From Paenibacillus auburnensis (GTDB taxonomy: Bacteria; Bacillota; Bacilli; Paenibacillales; Paenibacillaceae): 64,000 nucleotides of DNA. The stretch is from NCBI RefSeq assembly GCF_927798115.1, contig NZ_CAKMMG010000004.1, forward strand, positions 233,389-297,388, written 5' to 3'. This document shows, piece by piece, positions 1 to 9,324 of this stretch; position 1 is the first letter of the stretch; every line of letters starts with the position of its first letter. The notes beneath the pieces are model-generated. The model searched no databases. It saw only the letters and a list, made by a program, of their open reading frames with translations, and was not told the origin of the DNA. The translations under genes were made by a program, and so were the position numbers.

Positions 1-969
1 TTATTTCGATACCGGAACGGCATCGTAGTATTCTTCCAGGGTAATGCCTTTGGCAGCGATCTCTTTGGCAATCTCCTGACCTACATAACGGATGTGCCAA
101 GGCTCGTACATATAACCGGTAATTCCCTGCTTGCCTTCCGGATAGCGGATAATAAAACCGTATTCGGCCGCATGGGCAGCCAGCCAGTCGGCTTCCTTCG
201 TTCCCCCGAAGCAGCTCTCAGCGGCGCATTTGCCGTCACTGCCCGATACGTCAATCGCCAGACCTGTCTGATGCTCACTGTGTCCGGGCACTGCACTGTA
301 TGTGCGGGCCTTCTCTTCGCCGTCTCTGGCTACATAGTTGTTAAACAGCGTGGTCTGCGTCTTCTCGGAACGGTAGGCGGACACACCTGCCAGATAGACA
401 CCGTCCTTCTTCGCACCTGCGAACATCCGCTCCAGCGCCCCGGCTGCAGTCTTGCGCATCATCCGCTTCTCAATCTTTTCCGAGAAAATAAACGGCACAT
501 CCGGATACACCAGATCTGCAGGCTTGTACCCGTCCGGCAGCTGATACTGTTTGTTGACCATAACCGTCATACTGTCCGGTTCTGCGGCAGTCTGCTCCGC
601 CGCAGGGTCGCCTGAACCGCTGCTGCCCGCGTCAGTGGGCTTAGCGGTTGCGGCCGGCGAAGGCTCCGCGCTAGCCTGACTGCCGGAATTGTCCGGCTTG
701 TCCGATGGTGCAGCTGTAGGCTCGCTTCCTGTGCCGGGTGCCTCTGGAGCGTCCGAGGCTACAGCCGAAGGCTCAGGCGATAGCTCGGGCGATGGCTCGA
801 CGGATGGCTCGGACGATGACTTAGGCGGAGCCTGAAGATCACTTCCCGCCCCTGCGGACGCGCCTTCTTCTATGGAAGCCGATGGAGAGGGAGAGGTGTA
901 TTTACCGATCCCCCAGCCCACGGCAATCACGGCGATAAACAAGATAACGATTTTGACAGTCCTAGACAT
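1..969 (-). CDS. VanY/DacB-type D-alanyl-D-alanine carboxypeptidase (peptidase M15B)
   Basis: Predicted zinc carboxypeptidase that trims the terminal D-Ala from peptidoglycan stem peptides outside the cell. The 322-residue protein has an N-terminal membrane anchor (about residues 6-22), a linker of roughly 110 residues rich in Pro, Ser, Ala and Glu, and a C-terminal VanY domain from about residue 140. The M15 zinc and catalytic signature is visible: SEHQTGLAID supplies His233 and Asp240, and EPWH supplies Glu289 and His292. The ATG at 967-969 is preceded by GAGAGGAAG at good spacing. It is monocistronic as far as can be seen; no vancomycin-resistance genes (vanH, vanA, vanX) are near, so a housekeeping wall role is more likely than resistance. 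The family call is firm, the exact substrate is inferred. Confidence 0.9.
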   Translation of the reverse strand: MSRTVKIVILFIAVIAVGWGIGKYTSPSPSASIEEGASAGAGSDLQAPPKSSSEPSVEPSPELSPEPSAVASDAPEAPGTGSEPTAAPSDKPDNSGSQASAEPSPAATAKPTDAGSSGSGDPAAEQTAAEPDSMTVMVNKQYQLPDGYKPADLVYPDVPFIFSEKIEKRMMRKTAAGALERMFAGAKKDGVYLAGVSAYRSEKTQTTLFNNYVARDGEEKARTYSAVPGHSEHQTGLAIDVSGSDGKCAAESCFGGTKEADWLAAHAAEYGFIIRYPEGKQGITGYMYEPWHIRYVGQEIAKEIAAKGITLEEYYDAVPVSK

Positions 970-1085
970 ATGCTGTTGCTTCCTCTCAAGTAAGTTATGA
1001 ATGCTTCATGCTGTACATTATAGACAAGCTTTGCGTCCAAAATGTTTCAAATTCTTAAAAACCTTCCCGCACCTGCTTAGCAGAC

Positions 1086-1140
1086 GAAAAAAAATGTTAC
1101 CACAGAACGTCAGCTGCAAGCAGACCGCCCTATGGTAACA
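1086..1140 (-). terminator. Rho-independent terminator of the DEAD-box helicase gene
   Basis: On the minus strand a TGTTACCA / TGGTAACA stem (1133-1140 with 1095-1102) closes a GC-containing loop and is followed by an eight-T run (1087-1094). It lies just after the helicase stop codon. Confidence 0.75.
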
Positions 1141-1166
1141 AGTTTTAAAGATGAGATCCAGCGCCT

Positions 1167-3050
1167 TTATCTGGATGAGCCGCGTCCGCCGCGAGAGCCG
1201 CCAGCGTTCTTGCCGCGGCTGCCGCCACGGGACTGGCTGCCGCTTCCGCCGCTGCGTCCGCCGGAGCCGAAGCCGCCTTTGCCGCCCTTGGAGCCGCCGC
1301 GTGAACCGCCGCCTTTCGAAGCCGGTGCGGACGAGCTCCAGGCACCTGCTTCATTGCTGCGGGCCACGTTGGCTCTATGCTTAGGGCTGGCCTGAGCCCC
1401 GCCCGGGTTGTAGCCGCTGCCGGAGCCTGCACCTTTGGAAGCGCCGTAGCTGAAGCCGCCGGCTTCCGCGCCACGGGCTACATTGGTGCTGTAGCCGCTG
1501 CTCGGGCCGCCGCCTGAACCGGCGGCCCCTCTGCCGCCGCGCTGGCCGGCGGCTTTCGCTCCGGCTGCAGAGCCTGCAGCCGTGCTGTTACTGCGGGGGT
1601 CGAAGCTGCCGTAGCCGCCGCCCGGTCTTGGCTTCGCCGCGCCTTTGCCGGCGGATTCCCCGCCTCTAGGCGCAGCTGCGCCATAAGCGCTGCGCTTGCC
1701 CCCGGCCGCTTCCTTGCGGCCGCGGTTCTCAGCAGGCGCGTCCCAGCTGCCTGCTTCCTTGCCGCGTGCGCGTCCGCCCGGACGTGCACCGGCTTCCGCA
1801 CGCGGCGCTCCGCCGCTGCGTCCCTGGCCGCGCCCGCCGCGGCCGGCACGCGCCGGTTCCGGCGCGCCGCTCCGGCGGCCGCCCCGCGGGGAGCCGCCGC
1901 CCTGCACAGCGGTGAATTCGCCTACGCCGAATTCATCCTTCTCGTAGCGGCGGCGGTCCAGCCGCTGGGAAATCCCGTGCTCGATCAGATCGAGCAGGTT
2001 GTATTCACGCGGCGAGGCGAGGGTGATCGCCAGGCCTTTGCCGCCGGCCCGGCCGGTCCGGCCGATCCGGTGGATATAGCTGTCCGCATCCAGCGGCAGG
2101 TCATAGTTGAAAACATGGGTAATGCCTTCCACGTCAAGGCCCCGGGCGGCAACGTCCGTTGCCACCAGCAGCTGCAGCTTGGCATCGCGGAACCGCTTCA
2201 TGACCGCTTCGCGCTTGCCCTGGGACAGATCGCCATGCAGCTCGTCACAGTCATAGCCGGCTGCCTGCAGCGCTTCATTCAGCTTCGAGACCCGGCGCTT
2301 GGTCCGGCAGAAAATAATCGCGAGGTACGGACGGTCCCGCTCAATCAGTGCCTGCAGCGCTTCTTCCTTATTGCGGTCTGAGCATTCAACGACCTGCTGG
2401 CGGATATTGTCCAGCGGGATCGGCGAGCCGCTCTTGATGATGATATCAAGCGGCTCCTTCATATAATTCGCAGCCAGACGTTTGATCGGATCCGGCATCG
2501 TCGCAGAGAACAGCATCGTCTGACGGCGGTAAGGCACAGCCGTGATAATCGTCTCCACATCCTCCAGGAAGCCCATATGCAGCATTTGGTCTGCTTCATC
2601 GAGGACGAGCATCTTCACTCCGTTCAGATCCAGCGTCTCGCGGCGCATATGATCAAGCACTCTTCCCGGCGTACCAATAATCAGATGTCTGCCGCCTTCC
2701 AGCTTGCGCAGCTGCTTCTCTACATCCTGCCCGCCGTATACAGCCAGAATCTTCACACCCGTATGACGCGCCAGCTTGCGCGCCTCTTCGGTAATCTGCA
2801 GTGCCAGCTCGCGCGTCGGCGCGAGAATCAGCGCCTGCGGATAAGCCGCCTCTACGCGGATCTTGTCCATAATCGGCAGCAGGAAGGCCAGTGTCTTCCC
2901 TGTACCCGTCTTTGCTCTGGCAATGACATCCAGACCCTGCACCAGCGGCGGAATGGATTCTTCCTGGACCGGCGTCGGCTTGACGATGCCTTGTCCTTTT
3001 AGCAGATCAGTCAATACCTCAGAAACTCCTAATCCCTTAAAACCTGACAA
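1167..3050 (-). CDS. DEAD-box RNA helicase with long Gly/Ser/Arg-rich tail
   Basis: ATP-dependent RNA helicase of the CshA/DeaD type, expected to act on structured mRNA, ribosome assembly or the degradosome. Core motifs appear in order: Q-motif region near residue 30, AKTGTGKT (Walker A, about 50), PTRELA, DEAD (about 154), SAT (about 185), and ARGLD plus HRIGRTGR in the second RecA lobe. The core ends near residue 345-390; the remaining about 240 residues are low-complexity, rich in Gly, Ser, Arg and Ala with many RGG/GGSR motifs, far longer than the tails of usual Bacillus helicases. I place the start at TTG 3048-3050 because GAGGTGG lies five bases upstream; a GTG at 3057-3059 is the alternative but has no ribosome site. 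A structured leader precedes it (see 3148-3267). Confidence 0.9.
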   Translation of the reverse strand: MSGFKGLGVSEVLTDLLKGQGIVKPTPVQEESIPPLVQGLDVIARAKTGTGKTLAFLLPIMDKIRVEAAYPQALILAPTRELALQITEEARKLARHTGVKILAVYGGQDVEKQLRKLEGGRHLIIGTPGRVLDHMRRETLDLNGVKMLVLDEADQMLHMGFLEDVETIITAVPYRRQTMLFSATMPDPIKRLAANYMKEPLDIIIKSGSPIPLDNIRQQVVECSDRNKEEALQALIERDRPYLAIIFCRTKRRVSKLNEALQAAGYDCDELHGDLSQGKREAVMKRFRDAKLQLLVATDVAARGLDVEGITHVFNYDLPLDADSYIHRIGRTGRAGGKGLAITLASPREYNLLDLIEHGISQRLDRRRYEKDEFGVGEFTAVQGGGSPRGGRRSGAPEPARAGRGGRGQGRSGGAPRAEAGARPGGRARGKEAGSWDAPAENRGRKEAAGGKRSAYGAAAPRGGESAGKGAAKPRPGGGYGSFDPRSNSTAAGSAAGAKAAGQRGGRGAAGSGGGPSSGYSTNVARGAEAGGFSYGASKGAGSGSGYNPGGAQASPKHRANVARSNEAGAWSSSAPASKGGGSRGGSKGGKGGFGSGGRSGGSGSQSRGGSRGKNAGGSRGGRGSSR

Positions 3051-3147
3051 TTGCTCCACCTCACTAAATTCTTGGATTTATTCTGCTTACATAACTTATA
3101 GGCATCCATGTTCGGAGTAATGTACGTTCATATTCCCTCTTTAAGGG

Positions 3148-3188
3148 ACAAACAAAAGCGGAAGAACCCGTCTACCCAGGTCCTTCCG
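3148..3188 (-). terminator. Intrinsic terminator inside the helicase 5' leader (candidate attenuator)
   Basis: Minus-strand stem CGGAAGGACC / GGTTCTTCCG (3179-3188 with 3159-3168, one mismatch) followed directly by the T-rich CTTTTGTTTG (3148-3158). It stands about 100 bases before the helicase start, after a short leader ORF, so read-through would be needed for helicase expression from any promoter upstream of it. A small hairpin (TCCCTTAAAGAGGGA, 3135-3149) follows immediately. An alternative reading is the 3' end of an independent small RNA. Confidence 0.5.
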
Positions 3189-3222
3189 TCCCTTTGCCGC
3201 CTCTTGCCCTGCAGGTGTGCGG

Positions 3223-3267
3223 TCAAAGTTCGGTTTCTAGGGCAGCAGCGATCCACCGGACATTCAT
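3223..3267 (-). CDS. Possible 14-residue leader peptide upstream of the DEAD-box helicase
   Basis: A short open frame on the minus strand reads MNVRWIAAALETEL and ends in TGA. Its ATG (3265-3267) is preceded by AAAGGAG at seven-base spacing, a ribosome site as good as those of the real genes nearby. It ends about 35 bases before the terminator stem at 3159-3188. No run of a single amino acid suggests classic amino-acid attenuation. The rest of the 3060-3428 gap holds no longer gene. Translation is unproven; the case rests on the ribosome site and on the position between the upstream region and an intrinsic terminator. Confidence 0.35.
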   Translation of the reverse strand: MNVRWIAAALETEL

Positions 3268-3428
3268 GACGGCACTCCTTTTGCGTTCCATTACACTCTA
3301 TACAATAGTCTGTCCGGCTTTTGGCGCACGGAAACAGTAAGCTTAGAAAGTTATCCTTCTTATTGTACTTGATATCAGGGCATTTGTGTGTAACTGCGCG
3401 AGAATAATTATTCCGGGACCTGCTGCAT

Positions 3429-5105
3429 CTAGAATCTGCCTGATTTAAAAATCGACAGCAGCAGCCAGATCACCATCAGCAGCGCTATGACTGAACCGAT
3501 CTCCACGGTGGGGAAATCCCACAGCACAGAAGGTTCGCCGCGCAGCGATGAGCCGATAATCAGCCCGGCCATAATGATGCTGAAGGCAAGCAGCACAATG
3601 CTGAACGACAGGCGGTTGCCGACCCGGCTGAACTTATGCTCCAGACCCTTCAGCTCGGGAACCACCACTTCCACCTTCAGCTTACCGCTGCTGATCAGCG
3701 CTGACAGCTGGCGGGCCTGTGAAGGCAGCTCCACCAGGCTTTCAGCCAGATCAGCGACACCGCCGAGCAGCTTGCGCTGCACCCGGCTGCTACTGAAGCG
3801 CTGCTTCACCAGCTGCCTGCCAAAGGGCTCAGCCATCTGCACAATACTGAAGGAAGGGTCCAGATTCGCCACAATCCCCTCCAGCGTCAGCATCGTTTTG
3901 CCCAGCATCGCCAGGTCCGGAGGAATGACCAGCCTGTGCTTACGGGCAATGCCGAACAAATCGTTCAACGCCTTGCCGATACTGACCTGATTGAACGGGA
4001 TGTCATAATAGGACTCCCGCATCCGGTCCATATCGTCCCGCAGCGCGGCACGGTCGGCATCCTCGGGAATAACCCCGAGACGCAGAATCGCCCGTACCAT
4101 CGAATCGGTATTCCTGCGCATCAGCGCAATGACCAGTGCAGACAGGCTGTCCTTCATCTCTTCACTGAGCCGCCCGACCATCCCGAAATCAATCAGTGCC
4201 AGCTTGCCATTCTCCAGCAGCATCACATTGCCGGGATGGGGATCGGCATGAAAAAAGCCGTGAATAAAAATCTGGTCCAGCATCATCTCTACCAGCTGCT
4301 GCGCAATGGTCTTCAGCTTCATCCCCCGTCCGAGCAGCTCATCCCGGCGGTTCAGTGTAATCCCGCTGACGAATTCCATTGTCAGCACCCTGGCCGAGCT
4401 GTAGTCCCAATAGATCGCGGGAATCACAACCTTGGCCTTAGCTTGCTCCGGCTGCTGGGCTGCAATACGCTCGGCATTACGGCCCTCCTGGGCGTAATCC
4501 AGCTCGGCCAGCAGTGAGCGTGAGAATTCCTCCACCATCCGGGTCAGTCCATATTGCTTCGCCCAGTCCAGCCGTCTTTCGGCCAAGGCACTCAAATCCT
4601 GAAGGATTTCCAGATCCCGGTTCATCGTGCGCGTCACACCCGGACGCTGTATCTTAACCGCTACGCTCTGGCCGCCATGCAGAATGGCCCGGTGCACCTG
4701 GCCAATCGAGGCCGCAGCGATAGGGGTATCCTCAAACCTTTCAAAAATTTCATGAAGCGGTTGATCCAGCTCCTGCTCCACAATACTCCGCGCGGTCTCC
4801 GCCGAAAACGGCGGCACATTGTCCTGCAGCTTGACCAGCTCCGCTATAATGGGCTCGGGCAGCAAATCAGAACGGGTACTGGCGAGCTGGCCCAATTTCA
4901 CAAAGGTCGGTCCTAAATCCTCCAGCACGCGCCGTATGCGCTCCCCAACTGTCAGACTCGTATGGACCTCCTGCGTCATAATCCGGCGCGGCAATGACAG
5001 CAGATGGTAGAGCCCCAGCTCCTCCACCATATAGCCGAAGCCATGACGCATAAGCGCCATGGCAATGGTCCGGTACCGCCCGGCATGTCTGATTCGAACT
5101 GCCAT
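3429..5105 (-). CDS. AarF/UbiB (ABC1) family atypical kinase
   Basis: Member of the UbiB/ADCK family of kinase-like ATPases, linked in other organisms to isoprenoid-quinone biosynthesis and lipid homeostasis at the membrane. The 558 residues carry the family marks: KLGQ (Lys70-Gln73), an alanine-rich loop AAASIGQ in place of a glycine-rich loop (about 130-136), Lys151, HADPHPGN (286-293) and DFG (306-308). Two hydrophobic C-terminal segments (about 500-552) should anchor it in the membrane. The start codon follows the stop codon of the upstream phasin-like gene with no gap, so the two are almost certainly co-translated. The client lipid or quinone cannot be read from the sequence. Confidence 0.92.
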   Translation of the reverse strand: MAVRIRHAGRYRTIAMALMRHGFGYMVEELGLYHLLSLPRRIMTQEVHTSLTVGERIRRVLEDLGPTFVKLGQLASTRSDLLPEPIIAELVKLQDNVPPFSAETARSIVEQELDQPLHEIFERFEDTPIAAASIGQVHRAILHGGQSVAVKIQRPGVTRTMNRDLEILQDLSALAERRLDWAKQYGLTRMVEEFSRSLLAELDYAQEGRNAERIAAQQPEQAKAKVVIPAIYWDYSSARVLTMEFVSGITLNRRDELLGRGMKLKTIAQQLVEMMLDQIFIHGFFHADPHPGNVMLLENGKLALIDFGMVGRLSEEMKDSLSALVIALMRRNTDSMVRAILRLGVIPEDADRAALRDDMDRMRESYYDIPFNQVSIGKALNDLFGIARKHRLVIPPDLAMLGKTMLTLEGIVANLDPSFSIVQMAEPFGRQLVKQRFSSSRVQRKLLGGVADLAESLVELPSQARQLSALISSGKLKVEVVVPELKGLEHKFSRVGNRLSFSIVLLAFSIIMAGLIIGSSLRGEPSVLWDFPTVEIGSVIALLMVIWLLLSIFKSGRF

Positions 5106-5453
5106 TTAATCCGTAACGTTATCCGTCATAGTATCCTCCTGGGGAGAGGTGCCCTCCAGCTCGGCTACACGCCGCTCAAGTGCGGCAATCCGTGTTTCCA
5201 GTGCTGCAATATCGCTCTGTGCAGGAATCTTCAGCTCCTTGAGCACACGCTGAACCTGCTCCTGTACGGCGCTCTTGAACGCACCGCGTTCTTCTTCGCC
5301 GCGTTCCACCAGCCGGTCAACAAGCGCTTTGGATTCTGAGGGAGCGAGCTCCCCGCGTTTAACCAGCTCATCTACTGCCTTCTCGACCTTCTCTTTGCTG
5401 ACAATGGTGAGGCCTACTCCTAAAGAGATTGCTTTTTTGAACAGATCACTCAT
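5106..5453 (-). CDS. Phasin-like / polyhydroxyalkanoate-regulator-like coiled-coil protein
   Basis: Small 115-residue protein starting MSDLFKKAISLGVG, with a short amphipathic hydrophobic N-terminus and a long helical heptad-like region ending in a coiled coil (about residues 78-100, ALETRIAALERRVAELEG). This layout matches the phasin/PhaR-like family often found beside aarF genes; no PHA synthase gene is present here. I chose ATG 5451-5453 because GGGAGGAAAG sits upstream at good spacing, whereas an upstream in-frame extension has none. Its stop codon abuts the aarF start. It may act as a membrane or partner adaptor of the UbiB kinase, but that is inference from position. Confidence 0.75.
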   Translation of the reverse strand: MSDLFKKAISLGVGLTIVSKEKVEKAVDELVKRGELAPSESKALVDRLVERGEEERGAFKSAVQEQVQRVLKELKIPAQSDIAALETRIAALERRVAELEGTSPQEDTMTDNVTD

Positions 5454-5557
5454 GGCACTTTCCTCCCAAAGATTCCAGTTATGGATAAAGTATACCCCTT
5501 GTCGGCCTATTTCACAAAATTCAGGCTGCAAGGGGCAGGTTTAATGACAATATGAGA

Positions 5558-6190
5558 TTATCTGGGAATGCGGGCTGCCCAAGTTGCCGCCCGTAGAATC
5601 AATTCACGGACTGCAGGATGGCGGAAGGAGGGCTCATGATGGCCGGGCATGAGGAACACTACGCGTCCCTGCCCGTAACTGTGACACCACGCTGCCGGGT
5701 GCGTTTCGCCGTCCGCTTCGTATTCAAGCAGGATGGTTTTTTCTGTAAAGGGGTCAAACTCGAAGCGGTACGGCTCCTCATCCAGCTGAAAGTCCTCAAT
5801 GCCCTCGGTAATATCATGCTCGTGCACTTTAAAGTTCAGGGAAGTATACGGCGGATGGCCGGTAAATCTGCCGCCGATCAGCTGGGCCAACTCATAGCGT
5901 TTGGCTAATGATATGCCGGTATGCAGCACAATGAGTCCTCCCCCTCCGCTCACATAACTAAGCAGACCTGCGGTCTGCTGGGGAGAAACCGTCTCGTTCC
6001 ACAACTCATTATAGGAAATACAGAGATCATAGCCGGCTAAATGCTCTCCGAGCAGCAGCTTTTTATTCTCTGAGCATTGTACGGTCAGCAGGTCATTCAG
6101 AATTTCGCTGATTTGTTTGTCCACGCCCTGCAGCGGGTGGAAACGGGGATGGGTATAATCGCCCAGCAGCAGGCATTTTCTCTTGTCCAT
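5558..6190 (-). CDS. ThuA-like glutamine-amidotransferase-fold protein
   Basis: A 210-residue protein of the ThuA family, named after a trehalose-utilisation gene of rhizobia and sharing the class I glutamine-amidotransferase fold. Visible family features are the N-terminal strand with LLLGDYTHPRFHP, the central GGGGLIVLHTG segment, IGGRFTGHPP, and the C-terminal GQGRVVFLMPGHHE. The catalytic role of the family is unsettled. The ATG is preceded by a near-perfect AAGGAGGATACCT. No sugar genes are adjacent, so a link to trehalose is not supported here. It may be a single-gene unit. Confidence 0.8.
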   Translation of the reverse strand: MDKRKCLLLGDYTHPRFHPLQGVDKQISEILNDLLTVQCSENKKLLLGEHLAGYDLCISYNELWNETVSPQQTAGLLSYVSGGGGLIVLHTGISLAKRYELAQLIGGRFTGHPPYTSLNFKVHEHDITEGIEDFQLDEEPYRFEFDPFTEKTILLEYEADGETHPAAWCHSYGQGRVVFLMPGHHEPSFRHPAVRELILRAATWAARIPR

Positions 6191-6280
6191 AGGTATCCTC
6201 CTTCAAGGTTCTTCGGTTTAAAACGTCGCACATGTTGCTACTATTCTAAGTAAAACTGCTCAGGATGTCCATGCTCAGGC

Positions 6281-6308
6281 ATAAAAACAAAACCCGCCCA
6301 GGGGCGGG
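6281..6308 (-). terminator. Terminator after the HemD-like gene
   Basis: Minus-strand stem CCCGCC / GGCGGG (6293-6308) followed by TTTTGTTTTTAT. Confidence 0.8.
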
Positions 6309-6328
6309 AATGAATTTCTTCGCCTGAC

Positions 6329-7141
6329 TCAGCGCCTCGCGGCTACATAACGCCCCAGTTCAACGAACATACTCCCCATCCGTTCATGTTCGGGCATCAC
6401 GATCCTTTGCACGCCTTCCTCTAATAGGGCTTGGGAAGTAATCTTCCCTACAGAAACGGCCAGCACTCCATGTTCGAAGGCCTGTACCATTTCTTCCAGC
6501 TTGCCTTGCTCCCGTGCGTGCCCGGACAGGAACCGGAATTGCGGCGCACTGGTAAAAGCTACAGCATCTACTTTGCCCGCCAGAATGTCGGCCAGCAGCA
6601 GATCCAGCGCTCCCGGCTCCGGCGGGGTATGGCGGTAAGGCTGCACCTCACGGACCCTTGCTCCGGACGCTTCCAGCCAGGCTGTGAGCCTGGGGGCGGA
6701 TTCGCCATGCAGCTGCAGCACGATCTCTTTGCCCTGCAAATCGAATTCCTGCAGCCCGCGGATCAGTCCGCTGGTGCTTCCGTCGTCGTCACGGACAGCC
6801 GGGACAAGTCCGCGCTTCTTCAGGGCATTGACCGTTTTGTAGCCCCGCGCAGCAATAGGTGATCCGGCCAGAATCTCCAGAAACCGGCTGGCGATTCCCA
6901 TGTTCTCAGCCATGCCGAATATCGCATCCAGCCCCATTCCTGTTGTCAGAATGACCCAATCCGGTGGCTGTGAGGTCCAGGCGGTCAGCCCTTGACGCAG
7001 CGCCTCATCATCCAGAAACACCGTGCCCTGGGCCGGACGATACACTGCGGTGCCGCCCATATTCTCCACAAGCTTGGCCATTTCCTCTGATTTGCGCGGA
7101 CCTGCCAGAGCGACAGTAATCCCCTTTAATTGCTCTGCCAT
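6329..7141 (-). CDS. Uroporphyrinogen-III synthase (HEM4) domain protein
   Basis: A 270-residue stand-alone HEM4-domain protein. This fold closes hydroxymethylbilane to uroporphyrinogen III in haem and sirohaem synthesis. Two alternating Rossmann-like lobes are recognisable: GITVALAGPRKSEE and LDEWVILTTG-type strand (DWVILTTGMG) in the first, GKEIVLQLHGES and VDAVAFTSAPQFRFL in the second. It is not in a hem operon; neighbours are a chemoreceptor upstream and a ThuA-like gene downstream, and a terminator follows, so it is probably monocistronic. Either it is a second synthase copy or a divergent paralogue with another role. ATG 7139-7141 has GAGAGGAG directly upstream. Confidence 0.82.
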   Translation of the reverse strand: MAEQLKGITVALAGPRKSEEMAKLVENMGGTAVYRPAQGTVFLDDEALRQGLTAWTSQPPDWVILTTGMGLDAIFGMAENMGIASRFLEILAGSPIAARGYKTVNALKKRGLVPAVRDDDGSTSGLIRGLQEFDLQGKEIVLQLHGESAPRLTAWLEASGARVREVQPYRHTPPEPGALDLLLADILAGKVDAVAFTSAPQFRFLSGHAREQGKLEEMVQAFEHGVLAVSVGKITSQALLEEGVQRIVMPEHERMGSMFVELGRYVAARR

Positions 7142-7222
7142 GAACTCCTCTCCCCTCGTAACCCTGCATTATTGTTTATCAGTATACTTGCAAAGAGCGG
7201 GAAAAGAAAAGTGCCTGACGGG

Positions 7223-9268
7223 TTATTCCTGACCAGAAGCACTGCCGGTATTCTCAGACTTGACCTGAACTGCAGCGGAACCCCCCTGCTCAGGATAAAG
7301 CTTGAAGCGGCCTACCAGCTTCTGCAGCTCTTCCGCCAGATGGCTCAGGTTCATCGTCGAAGATGAAATTTCCTCTACGGCAGCGAGCTGTTCTTGAGCA
7401 GCGGCAGAGATCGTCTCTGTATTCCCGGCAGCCTCTCTGGAAATGCCGCCAATCTCGCCGATTGCCCGTTCCATGCTTACGGCTTCGGCCGTCAGGGAGC
7501 GTACGGCCCCGTCCATGGCTTCGATTTTTTCCGCAGCACCTTTAACTGCCCTGCGGATCCGCGAGAACGAACGGCCGGTGGTATCCACAGCCAGGATGCC
7601 GTCCGACACCTTGCTCTTCGCGCTTTCCATCGTCACTGTTGCCTGCTTCATCTCTTCGTTAATGGAGAAGATCTGCTCCGAGATCTGCCGGGCCGACTTC
7701 TCCGATTCTTCCGCCAGCTTGCGTACTTCAGAAGCGACCACTGCAAAACCGCGCCCCTGCTCACCCGCACGGGCGGCTTCGATGGAGGCATTCAGTGCCA
7801 GCAGATTGGTCTGACGCGAGATTCCCGTGATTACGCCGACAATACCGTGAATCTGCTCGGTGCGCTCATTCAGTTTATCGATTACCCCGCCCAGCTCCTC
7901 CACGGTCTCTTGAATGCCATTGATTTTATCCACCACACTGATTACCGAATCATTACCCTCGGAAGCAGACTGCGACGTCTTGTCCATCATTGCAGAGACC
8001 TGCTCCATGAAGCCGGAAATATTCTGAACCTCACCAGCTGTGGCTGCTGTACTCTCCATTCCTTTTTCCACACTGTCCGCCTGGCGTTCTGTGCCTGCCG
8101 CTACTTCCTGAATCGCCAGAGTAACATGCTCAATGGCTCTGGTTGTCTGCTCAGCGCCGGCTGCAAGCTCCTCAGCGGAAGAGGACACATCGTCGGTCAT
8201 CTCCTGCACACCGATAATCATTTCACGTAGGCTCGCGACCATTGACCGGAAGTTGTCGGCGAGCATGCCGAGCTCATCCCGGCGGAATACTCCAATATCC
8301 TCTGAAAGATCTCCCTTCGCAATGACCGCGGTAGCTTTGCGGAGCCTGTTAAGCGGCCGCAGAATGGACTCCACATTGAGGTAGATTAGTACCATTGCCA
8401 GCAAGACCGAGATCCCGATTACAAGAATAGCGGTATTACGGATGTCGGCAGTCGCGCTGGATACCTCACTTTTACTGATGGTGCCCCCGATTCTCCAGCC
8501 GGTTAGATCATTCAGCTTATACGTCATTTTTTTAGGTAAATCCTTGTAGACATAATTAAAGGAGCCGCTTTCGGCTTCGAACATCTTCTTCACAAAATCC
8601 TCTGAGGATTCCTGTCCTAGCGTCTCTGTAGGATGTACAAGGTACTTTTTGCTGCTGTCGACAATGAAGATATACCCCTGCTCGCCCACTTTAATATTGG
8701 TCAGATCAGCCAGTGCCGACAGATCAAGGTCGAGCGCCACCACGCCGTTACCCCCTTCAAGCACAGCCGAGATAGCGATCGCTGTCACCTTATTTACGGT
8801 CTCAAACGCCGGTGAAATTACGATACCCTTGCCGTGCTTAAGGGCGCTGACATAGGAATTCTGCTTGCGCGGGTCATACCCGTCCGGCAGTTTAGCCTCA
8901 GATGCATGTAACGTACCGGCCCGGCTCGTTCCAACATAAATATCAAGTACGTCGGGGTGCAGCGCTGCGTATTCCTTCAACCGGGCAGTAATGTCAGCCG
9001 GGGCTCCTCCCGCTTCTGCATTGACTGCATCTGCAGTAAGCTGTGCAGCGAAATAATTGATATCGTTTATTTTAGACTGGATGTTGGCATTGATGATCTC
9101 ATTGACCGCCGCTACGCTCTCCGCAGCATTATTCATCAGCTGTGCTTCTACCCTGCTGCTTGCGGATTGATAGGTCTGCCAGCCGATGATGATGCTGGGA
9201 ACCAGCAGGACAAGCAGGTATGTAAGAATAAGCTTCATACGGATGTTTATGTTGAATTTTTTAGTCAT
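7223..9268 (-). CDS. Methyl-accepting chemotaxis protein with dCache-type sensor
   Basis: Transmembrane chemoreceptor of 681 residues. It has an N-terminal TM (about 11-30), a large extracytoplasmic sensor (about 35-275) consistent with a double Cache domain, a second TM (about 283-302), HAMP (about 303-355) and a long signalling coiled coil. The hairpin tip for CheA/CheW contact is intact: [20 protein letters not shown]. Methylation-helix glutamines and glutamates flank it. No che genes are nearby, so it is an orphan receptor feeding a distant chemotaxis array. Ligand unknown; Cache sensors of this type often bind amino acids or organic acids. Confidence 0.93.
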   Translation of the reverse strand: MTKKFNINIRMKLILTYLLVLLVPSIIIGWQTYQSASSRVEAQLMNNAAESVAAVNEIINANIQSKINDINYFAAQLTADAVNAEAGGAPADITARLKEYAALHPDVLDIYVGTSRAGTLHASEAKLPDGYDPRKQNSYVSALKHGKGIVISPAFETVNKVTAIAISAVLEGGNGVVALDLDLSALADLTNIKVGEQGYIFIVDSSKKYLVHPTETLGQESSEDFVKKMFEAESGSFNYVYKDLPKKMTYKLNDLTGWRIGGTISKSEVSSATADIRNTAILVIGISVLLAMVLIYLNVESILRPLNRLRKATAVIAKGDLSEDIGVFRRDELGMLADNFRSMVASLREMIIGVQEMTDDVSSSAEELAAGAEQTTRAIEHVTLAIQEVAAGTERQADSVEKGMESTAATAGEVQNISGFMEQVSAMMDKTSQSASEGNDSVISVVDKINGIQETVEELGGVIDKLNERTEQIHGIVGVITGISRQTNLLALNASIEAARAGEQGRGFAVVASEVRKLAEESEKSARQISEQIFSINEEMKQATVTMESAKSKVSDGILAVDTTGRSFSRIRRAVKGAAEKIEAMDGAVRSLTAEAVSMERAIGEIGGISREAAGNTETISAAAQEQLAAVEEISSSTMNLSHLAEELQKLVGRFKLYPEQGGSAAVQVKSENTGSASGQE

Positions 9269-9324
9269 GGGGATTCACGCTCTCTTTCCTCTGGGTCTTA
9301 AGTACGAGTGGTTTAGTATAGGAT

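Noticed and set aside
1..969. Vancomycin-resistance locus based on the VanY domain
   Set aside because: No vanHAX, vanRS or vanZ genes are near; the protein is better read as a housekeeping carboxypeptidase.
1132..1395. Plus-strand proline-rich open frame opposite the helicase tail
   Set aside because: It is the antisense shadow of Gly/Ser/Arg codons (GGC/GCC repeats read as Pro). No ribosome site or independent start.
5106..5453. Polyhydroxyalkanoate granule gene cluster
   Set aside because: The phasin-like protein is the only relevant gene; no PHA synthase, depolymerase or ketoacyl-CoA genes adjoin.
7394..8230. 278-codon plus-strand open frame opposite the chemoreceptor
   Set aside because: Antisense shadow of a well-supported gene; His/Arg/Leu-rich composition without domain, and no ribosome site.
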